Shown one piece after another: positions 1 to 8,611 of a DNA stretch of 64,000 bases (positions within the stretch are counted from its first letter, which is position 1; each line of letters starts with the position of its first letter). Below the pieces are notes generated by a model. It was not told the origin of the DNA, made no database searches, and was given only the letters and a program-made list of their open reading frames with translations. Source of the stretch: Tolypothrix tenuis PCC 7101 (GTDB lineage Bacteria > Cyanobacteriota > Cyanobacteriia > Cyanobacteriales > Nostocaceae). The translations under genes and the position numbers were made by a program. The stretch covers positions 310,001 through 374,000 of the forward strand of contig NZ_AP018248.1 of the NCBI RefSeq assembly GCF_002368295.1, given 5' to 3'.

Positions 1-1
1 C

Positions 2-796
2 GATCAGTTACAAAAATTAGTAATGCGTTGTTTAGCAAAAGAAGTTAGCGATCGCCCACAAAATATTAAAGAAATATTAGAAATTTTAGAACAGGTCAAA
101 TCGGAAGTTGCAATTGCTTCTAATAGTAGTACTGAGAGGGTAGAAAGTAATCCAATATTACAGATAGTACCGCTAACATCATTCACAGAAAAAGAGTGTT
201 TACAGAAAAGCTGGCCAAAAAATCGGCCAATTGCGACCATAGGTTTTCCTAGTTTATTACATACATTACAAGGAACTGTACCCACCTTTTGGGCAATGTT
301 ACCCCAACAAGAAATTAACAAATTTTTCAAGAAATCTCATGGCACTGAATTTATTGCCAAAATCAATGTTTATCCTATGATTTTATGGAGTACTTTACTA
401 TACAATACTCAAAATTCTCAAGCTAAATGGCTCTCATGCTTTTTAGATATGAAAGATAATAAAGGTCAAAAAATTCTGCGTAGTTTAGCAGAAACAGGAT
501 TTTATCATTTATTATTCTTTCCTTTAGAAGAACCGCACAAATGTACTAAGGTAATGACTTTAACTCTTAATGCTAACCAACGTCAGCAATTACTAGATTG
601 GTTAGGGAGCAGTCAAAACGCCAATGAATTTATTTCTGCTAAACAAGCAAAAATTATTTTAAAGGCAGATTACGAACGTTTAAAATCTAGCATTCTCCGG
701 AAAATGGTAGCTAATTTACCAAAGAACGATGATAATCTTAAATCTAAAATCATGAAATTGTTTTATACCTTTTTTCAGATGATATTGCGCCGTTAA
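2..796 (+). CDS. Ser/Thr protein kinase, C-terminal part (5' truncated by window edge)
   Basis: The frame is already open at base 2, so this is the 3' end of a longer gene; the first ATG (23) is internal. The opening residues, LVMRCLAKEVSDRPQ, are the last helix of a Hanks-type kinase domain and align with LIMACLAKAPRDRPQ of the next gene. The following ~200 residues form a domain without a recognisable name, also shared with the next gene: W-P-K/P-N-R/K-P-I, then FP-LL, W-MLP, P-M-LW, LYN, KWL-C-LDM and Q-L--WL blocks at matching spacing. A cytosolic signalling kinase is inferred from the retained kinase end; the catalytic lobes lie outside the window. The two genes look like a tandem duplication. 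Confidence 0.85.
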   Translation, partial: DQLQKLVMRCLAKEVSDRPQNIKEILEILEQVKSEVAIASNSSTERVESNPILQIVPLTSFTEKECLQKSWPKNRPIATIGFPSLLHTLQGTVPTFWAMLPQQEINKFFKKSHGTEFIAKINVYPMILWSTLLYNTQNSQAKWLSCFLDMKDNKGQKILRSLAETGFYHLLFFPLEEPHKCTKVMTLTLNANQRQQLLDWLGSSQNANEFISAKQAKIILKADYERLKSSILRKMVANLPKNDDNLKSKIMKLFYTFFQMILRR

Positions 797-995
797 GTCT
801 GTATGGAAAAGGTTTGAATAATTCGAGTTAGAGAAGAGCGTTTCTCTTGTGAATGAATAGCTGGAAAACAGATATTAGTTTTGAGAAATCAGATAAAAGT
901 CTTAAAGGGTAGATAGCCAGAATTATACATATATTAAAAATTGTTAGTTAAAATACTCATTATTAATTTTGGTGAGTATTTAAGAGGTTATAAAA

Positions 996-2549
996 GTGAA
1001 TCAAAGCTCATCAGCGTCTCCCGATAGTAAAGGGTTGCTTGCCAATCGGTATCAACTGATCAAGTTAATTGGCACAGGAGGTATGGGCAAGGTTTTTTTA
1101 GCGAACGATGTTTTGTTAGGAGGAACACCAGTCGCTATCAAGTTTCTAGCTCAAACTGTTTTAAACCCAAAGTTGCAAAAAGATTTTGCACGGGAAGCAA
1201 TGGTGAGCGCAGCTTTGAGCCAAAAAAGTATACATATCGTCAAGGCTTATGATTATGGCGTAAGTGAACAAGGTTACCCCTTTTACGTCATGGAATATTT
1301 ATCGGGGAAATCTTTAAAGGAATTCATACCGATGAACTTGCCAATGTTTATGAATCTGACACGTCAGGTTTGTTTAGGCTTACAGTGCGCCCATCAAGGG
1401 ATGAATATAGAAGGTAAAATTTATCCACTTGTTCATAGAGATATTAAGCCAGCAAATATTTTAGTAATGCCCGACCCTATATTAGGTTATTTAGCAAAAA
1501 TCTTAGATTTTGGCATTGCTAAATTTGTAAATGCTGTATCAACAATTAGTACAAATAAAGGATTTCATGGCACTTTACCTTATTGTTCACCAGAGCAATT
1601 AGAAGGAGAAGAATTAGATAGTCGCTCTGATATTTATAGCCTGGGTGTGATGATGTTTGAAATGCTCACAGGTAAAAAACCTTGGGAACCAGAAACCGAT
1701 CACTTTGGTGCTTGGTATAAAGCACATCACTTTGAGCCACCAAGAGCGATCGCAGCAGTTAAACCAGAACTGCAATTACCCAAAGAGCTAAATGAATTAA
1801 TTATGGCTTGTTTAGCAAAAGCTCCACGCGATCGCCCTCAAAGTAGTACCCAATTGCTGCAAGTCTTAGAAAATATCAATCGCACTTATTATCTCAATTG
1901 GCCTGCAAATAAGAGTTCCATGAAAGTGGGTAGTAATATTCCAGCTGAATCAGTCAATGGCAACAATCCTCATATTGCTGCCAAATCTGATTTACCTGTG
2001 GCTGTAGAACAAATTTGTTGGAAAGCAATTTGGCCGCCAAACAAACCGATTCAGGAAATTGTGTTTCCGAGGCTTTTAGATATCGAAAAAAACCCTGTAG
2101 CCTCACTCTGGCTAATGTTGCCCAAAGCAGAAATTCAAAAGCGTTCCCATTCTATCCGTTACAACCAGTTTCTCTTCATCAAACTTCCTCACCCGATGCT
2201 GCTGTGGCTGACAGTTTTGTACAACAAGCAACTAGGGCCAAAGTGGCTACCCTGCTACCTCGATATGCAAGAACCGCAAAATCAAAAAATGGTGTATTCC
2301 TTAGCCAGCAATGAACGCTACCCGTTAATTTTATTTACCCTGGAAGCGCCTAATTCTTGTACTAGCGTTATGAGCAGTTACATTAATGAAACTCAGCGAC
2401 AAACGTTGAAAACTTGGCTAGAACAGAGTAAAACCTTACCACCCTCATCTCAAGCGCATTTGAGTAAAAACCTCTTAAAGCAACAGTACAAGCAAATGCA
2501 ATCCCAGATTCAGGAGCATTTAGCTTCAATGCCAGCAGCTGTAGGCTGA
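996..2549 (+). CDS. Serine/threonine protein kinase with unknown C-terminal domain
   Basis: This is a complete 517-residue Hanks-type kinase. The GTG start at 996 is chosen because AAGAGG lies 8 bases upstream. Visible motifs are the glycine loop GTGGMG (26-31), the ATP-binding lysine in VAIKF (K49), the catalytic loop HRDIKPAN (147-154, D149) and DFG (171-173), so the enzyme should be active. The kinase domain ends near residue 295. After a linker, residues ~340-500 form the same unnamed domain as the preceding gene. No transmembrane helix is evident, so a soluble kinase is likely. The substrate is unknown; the shared C-terminal module may bind a ligand or partner (inference). The order and orientation suggest tandem duplication, but the 199-bp gap allows separate expression. 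Confidence 0.93.
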   Translation: MNQSSSASPDSKGLLANRYQLIKLIGTGGMGKVFLANDVLLGGTPVAIKFLAQTVLNPKLQKDFAREAMVSAALSQKSIHIVKAYDYGVSEQGYPFYVMEYLSGKSLKEFIPMNLPMFMNLTRQVCLGLQCAHQGMNIEGKIYPLVHRDIKPANILVMPDPILGYLAKILDFGIAKFVNAVSTISTNKGFHGTLPYCSPEQLEGEELDSRSDIYSLGVMMFEMLTGKKPWEPETDHFGAWYKAHHFEPPRAIAAVKPELQLPKELNELIMACLAKAPRDRPQSSTQLLQVLENINRTYYLNWPANKSSMKVGSNIPAESVNGNNPHIAAKSDLPVAVEQICWKAIWPPNKPIQEIVFPRLLDIEKNPVASLWLMLPKAEIQKRSHSIRYNQFLFIKLPHPMLLWLTVLYNKQLGPKWLPCYLDMQEPQNQKMVYSLASNERYPLILFTLEAPNSCTSVMSSYINETQRQTLKTWLEQSKTLPPSSQAHLSKNLLKQQYKQMQSQIQEHLASMPAAVG

Positions 2550-2644
2550 GGGACTTCTAAAAAAATAAGCAGAGGGAGCAGAGGGAGCAGAGGAGGAAGA
2601 ATACAATTCTGGTCTTCTCTTTGAAATTTCCTCCACCAAATTGC

Positions 2645-2673
2645 TTGACAACTTAAAAAAAAATCTGCATAAT
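2645..2673 (+). promoter_or_regulatory. Sigma-70 type promoter of tRNA-Asp
   Basis: A perfect -35 hexamer TTGACA (2645-2650) is followed by a 17-bp spacer and a near-consensus -10 CATAAT (2668-2673). Transcription would start around 2680, about a dozen bases before the tRNA 5' end. It may also feed into gltX downstream. Confidence 0.75.
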
Positions 2674-2691
2674 AGCAAAGTCGGTAATCAA

Positions 2692-2765
2692 GGGACTGTA
2701 GTTCAATTGGTTAGAGCACCGCCCTGTCACGGCGGAAGTTGCGGGTTCGAGCCCCGTCAGTCCCG
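2692..2765 (+). tRNA. trnD: tRNA-Asp (GUC)
   Basis: The 74-nt cloverleaf has acceptor arms GGGACTG/CAGTCCC with discriminator G, the D-loop segment AATTGG, the anticodon stem CCGCC/GGCGG enclosing CTGTCAC (anticodon GTC), and a T arm GCGGG-TTCGAGC-CCCGT. CCA is not encoded. It lies 140 bp upstream of the glutamyl-tRNA synthetase gene on the same strand. Confidence 0.97.
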
Positions 2766-2904
2766 TTCTAACGAAAGATTAATAAGTGTTGAACGCTTAG
2801 TAAACTGAGGTAAAGGGAACTCATTATCAATATTTACCTCCACAAAGCACTGGTTCCTCAGTGCTTGTTATAGTGATCATGCTTTGCTAAAGAGAGAAAG
2901 AACT

Positions 2905-4347
2905 GTGACTGTTAGAGTCCGTATTGCTCCAAGTCCAACTGGAAATCTACATATCGGTACAGCTAGAACGGCTGTATTTAATTGGCTATTTGCTCGCCAC
3001 CACGGTGGGAAATTTATCCTGCGAATTGAAGACACAGACCTAGAGCGATCGCGTCCTGAATACACAGAGAATATTCTTGAAGGGTTGCGCTGGTTAGGGC
3101 TGAACTGGGATGAAGGCCCATTTTTTCAATCTCAACGCCTGGAACTCTATAAACAAGCAGTAGAAAAACTACTAGCACAAGGTTTAGCCTATCGCTGCTA
3201 TACCACCAGTGAAGAACTAGAGGCTTTACGGGAAGCCCAAAAAGCCAAAGGGGAAGCACCACGTTATGACAACCGTCACCGCAATCTCACCCCAGAACAA
3301 GAAGCTGCTTTCAAAGCTGAAGGACGTAGCTTTGTCATTCGCTTCAAAATCGAGGACGACAGAGAAATTGTTTGGGATGATTTAGTTCGGGGAAAAATGT
3401 CTTGGCGGGGTAGTGATTTGGGTGGTGATATGGTGATCGCCCGTGCTTCCGAAGATGGTGTTGGTCAACCACTGTATAACTTTGTGGTTGTGGTTGATGA
3501 CATCGATATGCAAATCACCCATGTGATTCGGGGAGAAGACCACATCGCCAACACCGCCAAGCAAATTCTCCTTTATGAAGCTATGGGGGCAAAAATTCCC
3601 CAATTCGCCCACTCACCGCTAATTTTGAATATGGAAGGGCGGAAGCTTTCCAAGCGGGATGGCGTAACTTCAATTTCCGATTTTAAGCAATTAGGTTTCA
3701 CTTCCGAAGGCTTAGTCAATTACATGACTTTACTGGGTTGGTCAGCACCAGACTCGACTCAAGAAATCTTCACTTTAGAAGCAGCAGCCAAGGAATTTAG
3801 CTTTGAGCGTGTTAATAAAGCAGGTGCAAAATTTGACTGGGCGAAATTGGATTGGTTAAATAGCCAGTACATCCATAATATGCCAGTCAGCCAGCTCACA
3901 GATTTACTCATTCCTTATTGGGAAGCAGCAGGCTTTAACTTTGATGGGGGACGTGATCGTGCTTGGTTAGAGCAATTAGTAGCTTTACTTGGGCCAAGTT
4001 TAACTCGCCTCAAAGATGCTGTCGCTCAGAGCCAACTGTTTTTCACTGAGACAGTTGAATTTAGCGAGGAAGCCAGTAAACAGTTACAACAAGAAGGTTC
4101 TGCGGCTGTTTTACAAGGAATTCTTGCAGCTTTAGAAACTCAAGAATTGCAAGAAGCTACGGCCCAAGAGATTATTAAGCAGGTGGTAAAAGCCCAAAAT
4201 GTCAAGAAAGGCTTAGTAATGCGATCGCTCCGCGCTGCTTTAACTGGAGATGTTCATGGCCCAGACTTGATTCAATCCTGGCTATTACTCCACAAAATTG
4301 GTTTAGATCGCCCCCGCTTGAGTAAAGCGATCGCAGCAAGCAGTTAG
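2905..4347 (+). CDS. gltX: Glutamyl-tRNA synthetase
   Basis: A class I aminoacyl-tRNA synthetase of 480 residues that charges tRNA-Glu; in cyanobacteria, which lack GlnRS, such enzymes are normally non-discriminating and also charge tRNA-Gln, and Glu-tRNA also feeds tetrapyrrole synthesis. The GTG at 2905 is preferred over the upstream in-frame TTG (2884) because it gives the usual TVRVRIAPSPTG N-terminus and has a purine-rich AGAGAGAAAG just upstream. Signature motifs are HIGT (16-19) and KLSKR (about 247-251), the variant of KMSKS. Length matches the bacterial family. A hairpin follows the stop. Confidence 0.97.
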   Translation: MTVRVRIAPSPTGNLHIGTARTAVFNWLFARHHGGKFILRIEDTDLERSRPEYTENILEGLRWLGLNWDEGPFFQSQRLELYKQAVEKLLAQGLAYRCYTTSEELEALREAQKAKGEAPRYDNRHRNLTPEQEAAFKAEGRSFVIRFKIEDDREIVWDDLVRGKMSWRGSDLGGDMVIARASEDGVGQPLYNFVVVVDDIDMQITHVIRGEDHIANTAKQILLYEAMGAKIPQFAHSPLILNMEGRKLSKRDGVTSISDFKQLGFTSEGLVNYMTLLGWSAPDSTQEIFTLEAAAKEFSFERVNKAGAKFDWAKLDWLNSQYIHNMPVSQLTDLLIPYWEAAGFNFDGGRDRAWLEQLVALLGPSLTRLKDAVAQSQLFFTETVEFSEEASKQLQQEGSAAVLQGILAALETQELQEATAQEIIKQVVKAQNVKKGLVMRSLRAALTGDVHGPDLIQSWLLLHKIGLDRPRLSKAIAASS

Positions 4348-4378
4348 CTCAGAGTCTTTGACAATATTTTAGATTTTT

Positions 4379-4402
4379 AGAGGCGTACTCAAGTGCGCCT
4401 CT
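4379..4402. terminator. Hairpin after gltX, terminator-like
   Basis: AGAGGCG (4379-4385) pairs with CGCCTCT (4396-4402), and ACT/AGT may extend the stem inward. It lies 32 bp after the gltX stop. There is no clear T-run on the + strand side, so termination is plausible but not certain. Confidence 0.5.
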
Positions 4403-4426
4403 ATTCATAGATATTAAGCAGTCATA

Positions 4427-4485
4427 GGGATTGGGGATTGGCAATTGGGTAATGGGTAATGGGTAATTGGTAATTGGTAATCGGG
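4427..4485. repeat. Heptamer STRR cluster
   Basis: Short tandemly repeated heptamers of GGGATTG, GGGTAAT and GGTAATT type lie between gltX and the secreted protein gene, as is typical of intergenic spacers in Nostocales. Confidence 0.85.
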
Positions 4486-4584
4486 AAAAGCACCCAACTC
4501 TAAACTAGTTAATTCTTCTATTTTTGGGAACTTTACGTGTAAAATTCATGTCATCAACTCCACTTAGATAACCATGTGATTAAA

Positions 4585-5079
4585 ATGCCGAAAAGAGTTC
4601 TTAACAAAGGAATAAGATTATCATTAATGGTGGTTACACTCTTAGTCACATCGGTCACTCATGCTGGAGCAGATGTGCCACAAACGCCACCAATATTTGG
4701 AGATATCTCCATCGGTAAGAATTTTTCTCCTGACCCCTTCACTGTTCGGGGTATGAGTGGCGGTTCAGTTCCAAGTAACCAAGTAGCAAAGCGAACTGAA
4801 ACTGCAACCGGGCCATGTACTGGATTTGTTGATGAAACACCAGACCATAAATTAGAAATCACTACTAAATTGGATTACTTGAAGCTACAAGTGCAAAGTC
4901 CTGAAGATACTACACTCATAGTCAAAGGCCCTGGTGGTACATGGTGTAATGACGAGTTTGATGGTAAAAATCCTGGGATGCTTGGTGAATGGCTCCCAGG
5001 AACTTACCAGATTTGGGTAGGTTCCTATGTCAAAGGCAAATATTTTCCTTACACTCTCCAAATCAGCGAAGTGAAATAA
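4585..5079 (+). CDS. Putative secreted protein, unknown function
   Basis: A 164-residue protein from the ATG at 4585 (a GTG three codons earlier is possible). The N-terminus MPKRVLNKGIR is basic, followed by a hydrophobic stretch and SVTHA, a good Sec signal-peptidase site. The mature part is beta-rich in appearance. It has two cysteines, in GPCTGF and TWCNDE, that could form a disulfide after export, and a segment reading DTTLIVKGPGGTWC then GEWLPGTYQIWVGSY. This resembles the beta-sandwich modules of secreted bacterial proteins that present a glycine-rich turn before a strand, but I cannot name the family. It appears monocistronic. Confidence 0.75.
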   Translation: MPKRVLNKGIRLSLMVVTLLVTSVTHAGADVPQTPPIFGDISIGKNFSPDPFTVRGMSGGSVPSNQVAKRTETATGPCTGFVDETPDHKLEITTKLDYLKLQVQSPEDTTLIVKGPGGTWCNDEFDGKNPGMLGEWLPGTYQIWVGSYVKGKYFPYTLQISEVK

Positions 5080-5789
5080 TAAAAAAGTGCTGAGTGCTGA
5101 GAAGCCACTGCGCCCTTACGGGTTTCCCAGCTTAAAGCAAGGGGGATTGCTGAGTGAAAATTCTAATTGAGACTTTCATGCAGGGCTTGTGAAATTTTTT
5201 TCATTAAGACTGGCTCCTGCCTCAAAACCAGGCATCTATCTCATGTACGGCTGTAGGTTGCGAGAAGTGCTAACAGGTAGTTGCAGCTTACAATACATCA
5301 GCTTTAGCCCAAGGATTTCATAATCTAAAATCGAGCATCCACAATAGTATAGAGGGGGAGAGGAACAGCAATAGCTCAGGGAGTATGGCTTTGATGACGC
5401 TTCCTAATGCTGATGTTCCTCAAATCTCGTGTCGCGGTGGGACTATTATGTATTAAAATTAAGTTAACTTTAATTAAGATTCGTGTTGTCGCTCTAGATT
5501 TACTGTAAAGACCTTATAGTTCTAGGACACTGCACACAAAACATCAAATTCATCAAAATGGATTTATTAAGAGTCCGTTTCACAGCTAGCTAGCAACCAA
5601 GAAAGGATGGATGATCACAAAGAAGTTTTGAATTCTAGGATGACGCGCCCTCTAGCTAGTGCTGCAGGGTCAGTTAGTTTGAAAATTTTTATACTTTTTA
5701 CTTCCATAATCAACCTGAATTTAGCAGGATGATTGATCATTTGGTTGCTAAAGCTGATGAGTTGTATTGGCATTTAGAGGCAGATTAAA
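5080..5789. other. Non-coding spacer upstream of ftsH
   Basis: In these 710 bp no frame has protein-like composition. The first ~80 bp resemble dispersed non-coding repeat (GCTGAGTGCTGAG, CCTTACGGGTTTCCC). An imperfect palindrome AATTAAGTTAACTTTAATT lies near 5457-5475. The long spacer may hold the ftsH promoter and 5' UTR; I see no recognisable RNA gene. Confidence 0.5.
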
Positions 5790-7676
5790 ATGAAACTTTC
5801 TTGGAAAGTCCTATTACTGTGGACGTTACCTGCTTTGGTAATTGGCTTTTTCTTCTGGCAAGGAGCATTTGCTGGCGCTCCTGCTGACATGACGAAGAAT
5901 GCAGCCAATACGCGCATGACCTATGGACGCTTTCTGGAATATTTGGACGCTAATCGCGTCAGTAGTGTAGATCTTTATGAAGGTGGTAGGACAGCGATTA
6001 TCGAAGCCGTAGATCCAGATATTGAAAATCGTATTCAACGCTGGCGAGTAGATCTGCCTGTTAACGCACCTGAGTTAATTAGCAAGCTCAAAGACAAAGG
6101 AATTAGTTTTGATGCCCACCCCATGCGGAATGATGGGGCTATTTGGGGACTTTTAGGCAATCTGGTTTTTCCCATTATATTGATTGCGGGTCTGTTCTTT
6201 TTGTTCCGTCGCTCTAGCAACCTCCCAGGCGGGCCAGGTCAAGCAATGAACTTCGGCAAATCCAGAGCACGTTTTCAAATGGAAGCCAAAACTGGCGTGA
6301 AGTTTGACGATGTAGCAGGTATTGAAGAAGCCAAAGAAGAACTACAAGAAGTCGTTACCTTCTTAAAACAGCCAGAAAGATTTACTGCTGTAGGCGCACG
6401 TATTCCCAAAGGCGTGTTGTTAGTTGGCCCTCCAGGAACTGGTAAAACTTTACTAGCAAAAGCGATCGCAGGCGAAGCTGGTGTACCTTTCTTCAGCATT
6501 TCTGGTTCAGAATTCGTAGAAATGTTTGTGGGTGTAGGTGCCTCTCGTGTACGTGACCTATTTAAAAAAGCCAAAGACAACGCCCCTTGTATCATATTTA
6601 TTGATGAAATTGACGCAGTAGGTAGACAACGGGGTGCTGGTATTGGTGGCGGTAACGATGAGCGCGAACAAACCCTCAACCAGCTACTCACCGAAATGGA
6701 TGGTTTTGAAGGTAACACAGGCATCATTATTATTGCTGCTACCAACCGTCCTGACGTATTAGACTCAGCATTATTGCGTCCCGGACGCTTTGACCGTCAA
6801 GTAACCGTTGATGCACCGGATATTAAAGGACGTTTGGAAATCTTACAAGTCCACGCCCGAAATAAGAAATTAGACCCTAGCGTATCCTTAGATGCGATCG
6901 CTCGCCGCACACCAGGATTCACAGGTGCAGATTTAGCCAACTTACTCAACGAAGCTGCTATTCTCACCGCCAGAAGACGCAAAGAAGGCATTACCCTCAC
7001 CGAAATTGATGATGCGGTGGATCGGGTAGTTGCAGGGATGGAAGGTACTCCCTTGGTTGACAGCAAGAGCAAGCGCTTAATTGCTTACCACGAAGTAGGA
7101 CACGCTTTAGTGGGAACAGTCTTAAAAGACCATGACCCAGTACAGAAAGTTACCTTGATTCCTCGCGGACAAGCACAGGGTTTAACTTGGTTTACACCCA
7201 ACGAAGAACAAGGATTAATTACTCGTTCTCAACTGAAAGCGCGGATTACTGGTGCTTTAGGTGGACGCGCTGCAGAAGAAGTCATTTTTGGTGCTGCGGA
7301 AGTTACCACTGGTGCAGGTGGCGACTTACAACAGCTGTCGGGAATGGCGAGACAAATGGTAACCAGATTCGGGATGTCTGATTTAGGCCCCCTATCTTTG
7401 GAAAGCCAACAAGGTGAAGTATTCTTAGGTCGTGACTGGACAACTCGATCTGAATATTCCGAAGCGATCGCTTCTCGGATCGATGCTCAAGTGAGAGCGA
7501 TCGTAGAAGAATGCTACGAACAAGCTAAGAAAATCATTCGTGAAAATCGTAGCGTCACCGACCGTTTAGTTGATCTGTTGATCGAAAAAGAAACAATTGA
7601 CGGCGCTGAATTTCGGCAAATTGTGGCTGAGTACACTCACGTGCCTGAAAAGCCTCAGTATGCACCACAACTATAA
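5790..7676 (+). CDS. ftsH: ATP-dependent zinc metalloprotease FtsH (FtsH2/Slr0228 type)
   Basis: A 628-residue membrane AAA+ protease. It has an N-terminal helix (about 7-27), a lumenal or periplasmic domain, a second helix (about 119-140), then the AAA module with Walker A GPPGTGKT (213-220), Walker B IIFIDEID (268-275) and the arginine finger region RPGRFDR. The zinc site HEVGH is at 434-438. Length and sequence resemble the cyanobacterial FtsH2 homologue that degrades damaged photosystem II D1 in thylakoids (family knowledge). The ATG at 5790 gives the expected short basic lead before the first helix. It is monocistronic with a strong terminator behind it. Confidence 0.97.
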   Translation: MKLSWKVLLLWTLPALVIGFFFWQGAFAGAPADMTKNAANTRMTYGRFLEYLDANRVSSVDLYEGGRTAIIEAVDPDIENRIQRWRVDLPVNAPELISKLKDKGISFDAHPMRNDGAIWGLLGNLVFPIILIAGLFFLFRRSSNLPGGPGQAMNFGKSRARFQMEAKTGVKFDDVAGIEEAKEELQEVVTFLKQPERFTAVGARIPKGVLLVGPPGTGKTLLAKAIAGEAGVPFFSISGSEFVEMFVGVGASRVRDLFKKAKDNAPCIIFIDEIDAVGRQRGAGIGGGNDEREQTLNQLLTEMDGFEGNTGIIIIAATNRPDVLDSALLRPGRFDRQVTVDAPDIKGRLEILQVHARNKKLDPSVSLDAIARRTPGFTGADLANLLNEAAILTARRRKEGITLTEIDDAVDRVVAGMEGTPLVDSKSKRLIAYHEVGHALVGTVLKDHDPVQKVTLIPRGQAQGLTWFTPNEEQGLITRSQLKARITGALGGRAAEEVIFGAAEVTTGAGGDLQQLSGMARQMVTRFGMSDLGPLSLESQQGEVFLGRDWTTRSEYSEAIASRIDAQVRAIVEECYEQAKKIIRENRSVTDRLVDLLIEKETIDGAEFRQIVAEYTHVPEKPQYAPQL

Positions 7677-7696
7677 TCAGTAATTAAAAATTAGTT

Positions 7697-7736
7697 AAAA
7701 AGATGGGTATGGTAATAACATCATACCCATCTTTTT
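7697..7736 (+). terminator. Rho-independent terminator of ftsH
   Basis: A 15-bp stem, AAAAAGATGGGTATG (7697-7711) with its complement (7722-7736), encloses a 10-nt loop and ends in a T-run. The symmetric A/T flanks make it usable from both sides, which suits the convergent gene ending at 7758. Confidence 0.9.
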
Positions 7737-7757
7737 ATGCTTAAACTCTTGAAAACT

Positions 7758-8207
7758 CTAACTATTTGAACGTTCTATCGGACGCTTAATTGCTTCATCT
7801 GCACGCATTTGTCTGAACTGCTTGCGAACTAATTCTAAATCTTCTTCTGTTTTAATAGCATCAAAATCTTCAATAAGTTCTTCAGCTTTAACTATATAAG
7901 AAGGATAAAAAGCAATTTTTTCTTGTACGTTGTAAAGTCTTTGAAGACTGATGAGTGCTGTGGATATTAATCCCAGCCATGCTGAAGCTGAAACACCAAG
8001 AGGAGCAGCCCAAGGGTTTTTAGTATCTTTAAAGGTAGGGCTAGTTCCAGTGATCGCAATTAAAACTGTTAGTAAAATAGATAAAGTTATGATTATATTA
8101 TTGGTGTATTGATTGCGGATAAATCTAGCTTTATAAGCATTTCTATATGCTTTTATCTGATTTTTCAGTTCTTGATTATTATTAATAATTTCATTTTGAC
8201 TAGACAT
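7758..8207 (-). CDS. Small two-helix membrane protein, possibly SLATT/DUF4231-like
   Basis: A 149-residue protein with a charged N-terminal helix (residues ~10-35) and two membrane helices (about 38-54 and 68-87). Then comes an amphipathic acidic/basic C-terminal region beginning LQRLYNVQEKIAFYPSY and AEELIEDF. This layout matches the SLATT/DUF4231 two-helix family, some members of which are pore-type effectors in nucleotide-activated defence systems. No nucleotidyltransferase or SLOG gene lies next to it, so a defence role is not supported here. It converges with ftsH. The family assignment is tentative. Confidence 0.7.
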   Translation of the reverse strand: MSSQNEIINNNQELKNQIKAYRNAYKARFIRNQYTNNIIITLSILLTVLIAITGTSPTFKDTKNPWAAPLGVSASAWLGLISTALISLQRLYNVQEKIAFYPSYIVKAEELIEDFDAIKTEEDLELVRKQFRQMRADEAIKRPIERSNS

Positions 8208-8611
8208 AATATCAAAATATGTGTAATAGATATTAAATTTATTGGTTAATCATTTGCATGAACGCAAAAATTATTATATATTATTCAGCAATTGAGACCA
8301 CTTCTGCTGCATTGTTTCCTTCAACGAGTTTAAACCCAGCGTGGGTTCATTTCTTCATAAGTTTAATTAGAAAATTTTTAGGCTCGGATTGCTTGACAAA
8401 TTCTATAGTTAATCAAAGGTGAGTCCATAGAGGAAATTTTTTCAGGCATTACAATCCTATGCTTACTTGAATAATTTTATACTTTATATTCTTTTTTGGA
8501 GACGCTACGCGTAGCTTGCTTCCCCGCAGGGGTAGATACTTTATCCTTCAGCCCCAAAATGTTGTAAGAATGTCATCATAGTTAAGGTAAAAACATTCTG
8601 GAGATAAAGCT
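8208..8611. other. Intergenic region with a palindromic dispersed repeat
   Basis: 404 AT-rich bp separate the divergent membrane-protein gene and recR. The only clear structure is a dispersed repeat at about 8498-8533 (GACGCTACGCGTAGC core, then CCCCGCAGGGG). A GGAG at 8600-8603 is the presumed recR ribosome-binding site. Confidence 0.6.
8498..8533. repeat. Dispersed palindromic repeat (GCTACGCGTAGC core)
   Basis: The perfect palindrome GCTACGCGTAGC is followed by a second small stem, CCCC-GCA-GGGG. A related copy in opposite orientation lies at about 10554-10575. Such elements are common between genes in Nostocales. Confidence 0.8.

Noticed and set aside
5080..5789. Housekeeping RNA (6S, SRP or tmRNA) in the long spacer before ftsH
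   Set aside because: No characteristic conserved core or terminal pairing could be recognised.
6275..6745. 156-codon ORF opposite ftsH
   Set aside because: Shadow of the highly conserved AAA domain on the other strand.
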